From an uncultured Clostridiaceae bacterium (GTDB lineage Bacteria; Bacillota; Clostridia; TANB77; CAG-508): 7,097 nt of DNA. The stretch is from the NCBI GenBank assembly GCA_905198755.1, contig CAJKDR010000051.1:1-7097 (forward strand), read 5' to 3'. This document shows positions 1-3,915 of this stretch, piece after piece. Every line of letters starts with the position of its first letter. Positions within the stretch are counted from its first letter, which is position 1. The notes beneath the pieces are model-generated. The model saw only the letters and a program-made list of their open reading frames with translations. It had not been told where the DNA came from and searched no databases. Position numbers and translations under genes: made by a program.

Positions 1-53
1 GCGCACGGCTGTTAACCGTGATGTCGCAAGTTCGAGCCTTGCTTGAGGAGCCA
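1..53 (+). tRNA. tRNA-Asn (anticodon GTT), 3' part; 5' end lies outside the window
   Basis: Seen: an anticodon stem CACGG (4-8) paired with CCGTG (16-20) around a 7-nt loop with anticodon GTT at 11-13. A short variable region (21-25) follows, then a T-stem GCAAG/CTTGC (26-30, 38-42) with loop TTCGAGC, the acceptor 3' strand TTGAGGA (43-49), discriminator G50 and encoded CCA (51-53). The acceptor 5' strand and most of the D-arm precede the window, so completeness cannot be checked. GTT decodes AAC and AAU as asparagine. The gene is followed at once by a terminator hairpin. Bases 19-53 recur at 98-132, so this gene may be the reconstituted end of an integration site. Confidence 0.93.
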
Positions 54-58
54 AAGCA

Positions 59-92
59 AAAAAAGAGTAGGTTTTCTACTCTTTTTTGTTTT
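59..92 (+). terminator. Intrinsic terminator behind tRNA-Asn
   Basis: A 12-bp perfect stem (59-70 with 76-87) has core GAGTAG/CTACTC and a 5-nt loop (71-75). The downstream arm ends in six T and is followed by GTTTT. It lies 5 bp after the tRNA CCA and ends the tRNA-Asn transcript. Because the upstream arm starts with A residues it could also work weakly in the other direction. Confidence 0.85.
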
Positions 93-97
93 ACTAT

Positions 98-132
98 TGA
101 TGTCGCAAGTTCGAGCCTTGCTTGAAGAGCCA
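98..132 (+). repeat. Partial second copy of tRNA-Asn: 3' end only (att-like direct repeat)
   Basis: Bases 98-132 repeat bases 19-53 with 34 of 35 identical; the one difference is G47 versus A126 in the acceptor strand. The copy starts at the 3' strand of the anticodon stem and runs through T-arm, acceptor 3' strand, discriminator and CCA. There is no 5' half in front of it, since 54-97 is terminator and AT-rich spacer, so it cannot be a functional tRNA. A 3'-end duplication of a tRNA gene in direct orientation is the usual trace of integration by a tyrosine recombinase. Here the interval between copies is only 79 bp and carries no gene. It could also be a leftover of tandem tRNA duplication and decay. 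Confidence 0.85.
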
Positions 133-175
133 AAATAAATAAGAGATTAGGCAATGCCTAATCTCTTATTTATTT
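133..175 (+). terminator. Long perfect hairpin terminator behind the tRNA-Asn fragment, probably bidirectional
   Basis: A 20-bp perfect stem (133-152 with 156-175) closes a 3-nt loop; the top is GATTAGGC/GCCTAATC and the base is A/T-rich. It starts one base after the fragment's CCA. The A-rich left arm becomes a T-rich tail on the - strand, so it can also stop the convergent HD-domain transcription unit arriving from the right. It differs in sequence from the first terminator, so the tRNA copies do not share a copied terminator. Confidence 0.8.
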
Positions 176-191
176 GAATTACTGAAAACTT

Positions 192-353
192 TCATGACGC
201 TAGCCTAAGCTTCAATCCCTTATCTTTTACTGACAAGATTCTTAAATCTGCTATTTTTCCTATAGGCAAAGCTTTATGAGTATCTAAAATACCTGGTACA
301 TTTGGTTCTATTTCAACCCAGTATGAAAATTCATAAAGCTCATGATCTTCATT
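192..353 (-). pseudogene. Open segment encoding 53 residues with no start codon, in frame behind the HD gene's stop
   Basis: Directly after the TGA (354-356) that ends the HD-domain gene, the same reading frame stays open for 53 codons to a second TGA at 192-194. The product begins NEDHELYEFSYWVEIEP and ends SVKDKGLKLRLAS. Its make-up (Trp, PNVPG, mixed charge, alternating hydrophobic positions) looks like real protein rather than a chance ORF. There is no ATG or GTG start with a ribosome binding site near its beginning. I do not recognise the family. It may be the surviving C-terminus of a gene truncated at this spot, the C-terminal part of the HD protein if the TGA is a mutation or is read through, or chance. 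The downstream limit is the hairpin at 133-175. Function unknown. Confidence 0.4.
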
Positions 354-890
354 TCAAATGTGTGTTATTTTATGTACTGTCAATATTTTATCTACATTCT
401 CTTGATGTATTTTTTTGTTTGTATTTTTATGTTTTCTTATTGTTTCTACAAGTGCCACTCCCTTATCTACCATACATACTAATAGAGCTTCTTTTGTTGA
501 TGGTACTTTTGTTATTGTTAATGGCCACATATGCGTCTTTATTATTTTTATTACCTCTTCATTTGCATTACACATTTTCTTAGCATTTATACTAGCCGTT
601 TTAGGATGACTATAGCCATGTAATCTATGTGATGCATCTTTTACATGCCAATCGTATAAAAATAAATCATGTAAAAATGCTCCTACTATTAGGTTATCAT
701 AGTTAAATTTCATATTAAATCTTTTTTCTAGTTTTTTAGCAATAACTAAACTATAATATGCAACATTTCTTGAATGTTTCCATACTGTTGTATTACCATG
801 TTGAAAATACTTTGACTCAAGTTTTACTACCTGTTTATAATTTTCAATATTTCTTAACTTAAAATAAAATTCTCTTTTTAAATTAATCAT
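354..890 (-). CDS. HD-domain phosphohydrolase family protein
   Basis: A 178-residue soluble protein with the layout of small HD-superfamily metal-dependent phosphohydrolases. Candidate metal ligands are H39 in VWKHSRNVAYYS, the HD pair H74-D75 in VGAFLHDLFLYDW, and D142 in VCMVDKG. Between them lie SHRLHGYSHP (H88, H91, H95) and KTHMWPL (H120), typical of this clostridial subgroup. The natural substrate is unknown; family members hydrolyse nucleotides or other phosphoesters. Start choice: the frame opens further to an ATG at 923, but the ATG at 890 has a better site (AGGAAGTG) and begins MINLKREFY. The candidate promoter at 924-952 would also place the transcript start close to or after 923. 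If 923 is used the product has 189 residues. It ends in TGA with an open in-frame extension behind it. It stands alone, convergent with tRNA-Asn. Confidence 0.85.
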   Translation of the reverse strand: MINLKREFYFKLRNIENYKQVVKLESKYFQHGNTTVWKHSRNVAYYSLVIAKKLEKRFNMKFNYDNLIVGAFLHDLFLYDWHVKDASHRLHGYSHPKTASINAKKMCNANEEVIKIIKTHMWPLTITKVPSTKEALLVCMVDKGVALVETIRKHKNTNKKIHQENVDKILTVHKITHI

Positions 891-903
891 ATATTCACTT
901 CCT

Positions 904-952
904 ATTAGTATTATACTAATCATATACTAGCACCTTTCTTCTCCTTTTTCAA
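904..952 (-). promoter_or_regulatory. Candidate promoter of the HD gene with an overlapping palindrome
   Basis: On the - strand, TTGAAA (947-952) lies 17 bp before TAGTAT (924-929), a plausible sigma-A pair. Bases 904-920 form a perfect palindrome, 8-bp arms ATTAGTAT/ATACTAAT around one base, sitting at the expected start of transcription and just before the ribosome binding site. It could be an operator or only AT-rich symmetry. A stand-alone TATAAT exists inside the palindrome (910-915) but has no good -35. Confidence 0.45.
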
Positions 953-991
953 GAGAATTTTTAATTTGGTATTAATTTACTGCAATATAAT

Positions 992-1019
992 AAAGCAAAT
1001 CATTATAATGATTTGCTTT
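992..1019 (-). terminator. Perfect 28-bp palindrome behind the tRNA-Gln 3' fragment
   Basis: The segment is fully self-complementary (arms AAAGCAAATCATTA and its complement). It is a related copy of the terminator behind the intact tRNA-Gln (2332-2360), at the same distance from CCA, so tRNA end and terminator were duplicated together. On the - strand only CTTTA follows, so the U-tract is weaker than in the other copy. It is the first hairpin after the membrane-protein gene that stops at 1116, and probably ends that transcript. Confidence 0.7.
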
Positions 1020-1023
1020 TAAA

Positions 1024-1063
1024 TGGCTGGGCTGGCTAGATTCGAACCAGCACATGCCAGAGT
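1024..1063 (-). repeat. Partial second copy of tRNA-Gln: 3' half only (att-like direct repeat)
   Basis: Bases 1024-1063 match 2364-2403, the 3' half of the intact tRNA-Gln, at 38 of 40 positions; differences are at 1048 and 1052. On the - strand the copy begins in the 3' side of the anticodon loop and runs through the anticodon-stem 3' strand, variable loop, T-arm, acceptor strand and CCA. Neither anticodon nor 5' half is present, so it is not a functional tRNA; an automatic search may miss it or call it a pseudo-tRNA. The related hairpin at 992-1019 extends the similarity. Together with the intact gene it flanks the membrane-protein gene, as attL and attR would flank an integrated element. 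Confidence 0.88.
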
Positions 1064-1115
1064 TATATTTTTTATGTTTGTTTTTGTTTGCATTTTTTTA
1101 GCATCCGTCAAAAAT

Positions 1116-2147
1116 TTACCCTGCTAAATATCCATGACCAGGAAATACATATATAGTATCTCCATTCATTTCCGCTTTTATTTCATTTTCGTCTATCCAA
1201 TCCAATATCTTTATTTCATCTTCATTTTTAAATGTTTTATATGTTTTATAATCCTTCTCATTAAATTCTTTATGATTTATATAAAATATCATTTCTCTGT
1301 CTGTTGATACTTTAAAAGTTTCTTTTTGTATTTCATTAAGATTTGCTTTTTTGCTAACAGCCTTATCATTTTCTATTTTATAATATTCATTTGTTACTAC
1401 TTTATCAAAACATAATTCTACATTGCTTAATTCAAAAAATTCATTATTAGAATTTATATAAAATCTTCCTTCCCAATTATAGTTTTCATCATTATTAGCA
1501 GTAACTATTTTATTTGATTTATAATTAATTTTCTTTAAAGTTTTTCCTGTATTTTTATATATATTAAAATATATATAATCATCGCTCTCTTCAAAACCAG
1601 CTATTGCAACATCTAATAAATCATCGCTTTTGTCTAAATCAATAATATAAAAATTCGAATTTTCATTACTAGATCTTAAATCTTCTTCATACCCTGTATA
1701 AATACTTTTATCTACTTTTTTATCTTGATAGTACATATCAACACATGCTTCATCATATCCATCATTTCCAGATTTTTTAAATTGAATAGTTTCATTTTTT
1801 CCATCATTGTTAAAATCATAATCAATAGTTTTAGAAGATTTTGTATTATAAGCTTTTACTGCAGCTTTTGATAATTCTGTAAATTTGTTATTTAATCCTA
1901 TAACATCAACTGCATTCTTTTCTTCTATATTTGTAGCTTTAGTAGATTCTATATTTTCAGTTGTTTCTTGTTCTATTGATTGTATATTTTCTTGTGGTAC
2001 CTGTTTTAATTCTTTATTTTCATTTTTCAGTTTTAATGTATAAACTACTGTACATCCAAGTAGTATTACTAATATTCCTATTAGCCATATAAAGCCCAAG
2101 TTTCCTTTAAATTCTCTTTTTGGCTCTGTATTTTTTTCCTCTTCCAT
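1116..2147 (-). CDS. Membrane-anchored extracytoplasmic protein of unknown function
   Basis: A 343-residue protein. The N-terminus (1-16) is charged, one hydrophobic segment follows at about 17-38, then a Glu/Lys/Asn-rich linker (40-80, possibly coiled) and a mostly polar domain to the end. This predicts a single-pass protein with the bulk outside the cell. Two Asp/Asn-rich stretches, DYDFNNDGKNE (109-119) and IDLDKSDDLLDVAI (169-182), resemble the calcium-binding loops of FG-GAP/VCBS-type repeats; this is a resemblance, not a firm family call. A Cys at 32 lies inside the hydrophobic segment but does not make a good lipobox. The ATG has an AAGGGGG site about 10 bp upstream. The gene lies alone between the intact tRNA-Gln and the tRNA-Gln 3' fragment, so it is the only cargo of a tRNA-bounded segment. 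No integrase or toxin signature is visible. Confidence 0.75.
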   Translation of the reverse strand: MEEEKNTEPKREFKGNLGFIWLIGILVILLGCTVVYTLKLKNENKELKQVPQENIQSIEQETTENIESTKATNIEEKNAVDVIGLNNKFTELSKAAVKAYNTKSSKTIDYDFNNDGKNETIQFKKSGNDGYDEACVDMYYQDKKVDKSIYTGYEEDLRSSNENSNFYIIDLDKSDDLLDVAIAGFEESDDYIYFNIYKNTGKTLKKINYKSNKIVTANNDENYNWEGRFYINSNNEFFELSNVELCFDKVVTNEYYKIENDKAVSKKANLNEIQKETFKVSTDREMIFYINHKEFNEKDYKTYKTFKNEDEIKILDWIDENEIKAEMNGDTIYVFPGHGYLAG

Positions 2148-2181
2148 TTTTCTTTTCCCCCTTATATAATTTATTGGTCAT

Positions 2182-2190
2182 ATTATATCA
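2182..2190 (-). promoter_or_regulatory. Extended -10 promoter of the membrane-protein gene
   Basis: The - strand reads TGATATAAT, a perfect -10 with the TGn extension, 35 bp upstream of the start codon. The -35 position has no good match, as is common for extended -10 promoters. The AT-rich stretch upstream (2191-2331) holds an inverted repeat of 9 bp (ATAGTAGTA at 2200-2208, complement at 2253-2261) but no gene that I can see. Confidence 0.45.
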
Positions 2191-2331
2191 TAAGAAAAAA
2201 TAGTAGTATATAGATATATATGTGTTTCATAATGTTTAAGCTCATTATTTCTTACTACTATCATTATTGTAGAAAATATTATTTTTTTATTACAAATTTA
2301 TTGCATCTATATTACATCTTCTTTTTAACAT

Positions 2332-2360
2332 AAAAAAAGCAAACCATAATGATTTGCTTT
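2332..2360 (-). terminator. Intrinsic terminator behind tRNA-Gln
   Basis: An 11-bp stem (2336-2346 with 2350-2360, including one G-U pair) with a 3-nt loop is followed on the - strand by a run of seven T. It starts 3 bp after the CCA of tRNA-Gln and ends the tRNA-His/tRNA-Gln transcript. A related copy lies behind the tRNA-Gln 3' fragment at 992-1019. Confidence 0.8.
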
Positions 2361-2363
2361 AAA

Positions 2364-2438
2364 TGGCTGGGCTGGCTAGATTCGAACTAGCGCATGCCAG
2401 AGTCAAAGTCTGGTGCCTTACCGCTTGGCTACAGCCCA
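2364..2438 (-). tRNA. tRNA-Gln (anticodon TTG)
   Basis: A complete 75-nt cloverleaf. The acceptor stem is TGGGCTG/CAGCCCA; the anticodon stem CCAGA/TCTGG carries loop CTTTGAC with anticodon TTG at 2404-2406; the T-stem is GCTAG/CTAGC with loop TTCGAAT; discriminator G and encoded CCA end at 2364. It decodes CAA, and CAG by wobble. It is the intact member of a family of three local copies: its 3' half recurs at 1024-1063 and its 5' end at 2574-2592. It probably shares the promoter in front of tRNA-His, since I find no good one closer, which means the 133-bp spacer at 2441-2573 would be transcribed too. Confidence 0.95.
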
Positions 2439-2440
2439 AT

Positions 2441-2573
2441 ATAATTTAATTTTTAGTCACGAATAAGTCTTCTATAATTTCTAAGTTGCTCTACTACGAC
2501 TCGTTCGCTTTGAGCTCACTCCCTGCATACTGACCATGTAATTCGTACTGCGTACTCTTAACATGCTCATGCA
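2441..2573. other. Spacer with a comparatively GC-rich core between tRNA-Gln and the tRNA-Gln 5' fragment
   Basis: The core at about 2493-2573 is near 50% G+C, far above the flanks. It contains short words such as GAGCTC, a TACG/CGTA-rich part (2541-2560) and CATG repeated near 2562-2573. On the - strand it reads as a 30-codon ORF starting at an ATG (about 2570) and ending near the AT-rich part, rich in Ser/Arg, with no convincing ribosome binding site. I do not believe it is a gene. Its composition and place between two copies of a tRNA 5' end suggest an inserted interspersed repeat or a foreign scrap. Confidence 0.45.
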
Positions 2574-2592
2574 CGCTTGGCTACAGCCCAAT
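2574..2592 (-). repeat. Partial copy of tRNA-Gln: 5' end only
   Basis: Nineteen bases are identical to 2422-2440, covering the acceptor 5' strand, the first D-arm bases and one or two bases in front of tRNA-Gln, at an offset of 152 bp. After this point the sequence diverges, so no tRNA can form. With the intact copy it makes a direct repeat around the GC-rich spacer. It lies 41 bp behind tRNA-His, where a second tRNA would be expected in a two-gene operon. Confidence 0.8.
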
Positions 2593-2633
2593 GTATTATT
2601 TTGGTTTACTCATTTGTAGTTGGTAAACGTATC

Positions 2634-2711
2634 TGGGGTGGAAGATGGGACTCGAACCCACGGTCTCCAGTGCCACAAACTGGCGCGTTAACCAACTACG
2701 CTACATCCACC
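2634..2711 (-). tRNA. tRNA-His (anticodon GTG)
   Basis: A complete 78-nt gene including the extra 5' G(-1), which pairs with discriminator C73 and is the hallmark of tRNA-His. The anticodon stem CCAGT/ACTGG has loop TTGTGGC with anticodon GTG at 2674-2676. The T-loop is TTCGAGT and CCA is encoded (2634-2636). The acceptor stem reads GTGGATG against CTTCCAC, leaving a U-U opposition at the sixth pair, where many bacterial tRNA-His genes have a standard pair. It is the first gene of the His-Gln tRNA cluster, behind a near-consensus promoter. Confidence 0.95.
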
Positions 2712-2713
2712 AT

Positions 2714-2745
2714 ATTGCACTGCCAATATTACTTAGCAGTGCAAT
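2714..2745 (-). other. Hairpin in the tRNA leader
   Basis: A perfect 10-bp stem, ATTGCACTGC (2714-2723) with GCAGTGCAAT (2736-2745), closes a 12-nt loop. It fills the gap between the predicted transcript start (near 2743-2745) and the first base of tRNA-His (2711), ending 2 bp before the tRNA. There is no T-run, so it is not a standard terminator. It probably forms in the 5' leader that RNase P removes. Confidence 0.6.
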
Positions 2746-2749
2746 TAAT

Positions 2750-2778
2750 ATTTTACATATTTATTTATATTTTGTCAA
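2750..2778 (-). promoter_or_regulatory. Promoter of the tRNA-His/tRNA-Gln cluster
   Basis: On the - strand a perfect -35 TTGACA (2773-2778), a 17-bp spacer and TAAAAT (2750-2755). This is the strongest -35 in the window, as expected for a stable-RNA promoter. It lies 27 bp behind the sortase stop; no sortase terminator is seen, so sortase transcripts may run into the tRNAs. Confidence 0.75.
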
Positions 2779-2804
2779 GTGTTTATCTTAATTTTTATAA
2801 ATTT

Positions 2805-3481
2805 TTATTCTTCTCTTGCCCACACTATTGTTCTTGCTTTACTATCATCAGTACATGTTGATAATGATATTTCTCTTTTTCCATTTGTATTTCTTGTCAT
2901 ATATGATGCATCATCTCCTGATGCTCTATATATTTTATATATAACATATTTCACTTTTCTTCCTGTTAAGTCTGTTATATAAATACTATTACCGTTTTCT
3001 AATTTTTTTACATTTGAAAACATTGTTCCATTTCTATAGTTGTGTCCTATTATAACATTATTACCTACTTCATTTAATCCTGGTCCATATAAAAATGCTA
3101 CTGATGTCTCTAATGATTTTTTAGTTACTTTTTCTAATACAGGATACTTTAAATTTATTTTTGGTATTTGAATTGTTCCTACTACATTGAATCCTTTATA
3201 TGTTGTCTTTACTCCTGATGAACCTGATGTAGAGTCCATTCCTTCTCCTATTGCTGACAAATCTTGCTTGGTTGTATTATCAACCACATTATTGTCGTTA
3301 TTTCCTGTTATATTTTCAAATTGTGCTACTGCTTCTTCTGCACCTTTTTCAATATAATATTTTTTATATATCCTATAAATATTATAATTCCTATGATAGC
3401 TATAATAGCAATTACAAGTATAACTGTTAATAAGTTACCATATTTACTAGTACTAAACATACTATTATTTTTTTTAAACAT
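2805..3481 (-). CDS. Sortase (class B/D-like), reading frame interrupted by a -1 shift
   Basis: Sortases are membrane-anchored cysteine transpeptidases that attach sorted proteins to the cell wall or to pilin. The N-terminal part starts at ATG 3481 with AGGAGG 7 bp upstream and has a membrane segment at about residues 16-37; its frame stops at TAG 3326-3328 after 51 residues. The catalytic part lies in the -1 frame, which is open from upstream of the A6 run at 3360-3365 to TAA at 2805. Joined there, the product has 225 residues: linker, IPKINLKYPVL substrate-side strand, His147 in IIGHNYRNGTMF, Cys210 in SLSTCT and Arg217 in ARTIVWA, so the full His-Cys-Arg triad. The joint is at A AAA AAT in the correct phase, a possible slippery site. 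A disabling mutation or a homopolymer error gives the same picture. GTG 3287 could begin only an unanchored 160-residue piece. Confidence 0.82.
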
Positions 3482-3493
3482 ATTATTTCCTCC

Positions 3494-3540
3494 TATGTAA
3501 AATATCATACATATATTTTTATTATATCATATTTTACATA
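3494..3540 (-). promoter_or_regulatory. Sortase promoter bracketed by a 12-bp inverted repeat
   Basis: The - strand carries TGATATAAT, an extended -10 (3521-3529), without a clear -35. It sits between perfect 12-bp arms TATGTAAAATAT (3529-3540) and ATATTTTACATA (3494-3505), spaced by 23 bp. The downstream arm touches the AGGAGG of the sortase gene. Since transcription would start inside the repeat, an RNA hairpin is unlikely, and a repressor site on DNA is the simpler reading. Confidence 0.5.
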
Positions 3541-3564
3541 CCTTTTGTATTGTTTTATGTAAAT

Positions 3565-3903
3565 TTATGCATCTGTTCCTAGTTTTCTTCCACCCAACAA
3601 ATGAAAATGTAAATGTTTCACCGCTTGTCTTCCGTCTTCCCCACAGTTATTTACTATTCTATATCCATTAGTTAAGTTGTTTTCTTTGGCTATTTTTTTT
3701 ATTACTGTAAAGATTCTTCCTATAACAGCTTCATCGGCTTCTTCTATATCATCAGCTGATGCTATGTGTTTTTTTGGAATAATCAAGATATGAACTGGAG
3801 TAATAGGACTTATATCTTTAAACGCTAATATTTCTTCATCTTCATATACTTTTTCTGATGGTATTTCACCTTTAACTATTTTACAAAAAATACAATCATC
3901 CAC
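3565..3903 (-). CDS. hinT: HIT-family purine nucleoside phosphoramidase (HinT-like)
   Basis: A 112-residue cytosolic protein matching the histidine triad family over its full length. HinT-type proteins hydrolyse AMP-N-linked substrates such as adenosine phosphoramidates and aminoacyl-adenylates. The triad HLHFHLLGG (His97, His99, His101) is complete, preceded by ITPVHILIIPKKH (35-46). Cys4 and Cys7 with His46 and His97 can form the structural zinc site seen in some Gram-positive members. The start is GTG at 3903, behind AGGAGG with an 8-bp gap. That site overlaps the alaS stop (TAG), and the genes are only 12 bp apart, so hinT is co-transcribed and probably translationally coupled to alaS. 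The pairing is sensible because HinT can act on aminoacyl-AMP, the intermediate of aminoacyl-tRNA synthetases, though a shared role here is inference. Confidence 0.93.
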   Translation of the reverse strand: MDDCIFCKIVKGEIPSEKVYEDEEILAFKDISPITPVHILIIPKKHIASADDIEEADEAVIGRIFTVIKKIAKENNLTNGYRIVNNCGEDGRQAVKHLHFHLLGGRKLGTDA

Positions 3904-3915
3904 TTTTCTTTCCTC

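Noticed and set aside
354..356. TGA as a sense codon (altered genetic code) to explain the HD gene extension
   Set aside because: Trp is encoded by TGG in alaS and other genes and the other frames contain no internal TGA, so a general recoding is not supported.
302..609. + strand ORFs encoding hydrophobic peptides opposite the HD gene
   Set aside because: Antisense shadows of the HD coding frame; the HD frame shows the family motifs and a good start signal.
2052..2054. Lipoprotein signal peptide in the 343-residue protein
   Set aside because: The only Cys is inside the membrane segment after LLG, the hydrophobic run continues behind it, and 16 charged residues precede it; a plain membrane anchor fits better.
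2441..2570. Short Ser/Arg-rich ORF in the GC-rich spacer
   Set aside because: About 30 codons, no ribosome binding site, and it lies inside a likely transcribed tRNA spacer.
2577..2982. + strand ORFs over the tRNA cluster and the sortase 3' end
   Set aside because: They run antisense through tRNA-His and the sortase catalytic domain, have no ribosome binding site, and have the Phe/Leu/Tyr-rich content typical of shadow frames in AT-rich DNA.
3264..3500. + strand hydrophobic ORF opposite the sortase N-terminus
   Set aside because: Mirror of the membrane-segment codons on the - strand; no start signals.
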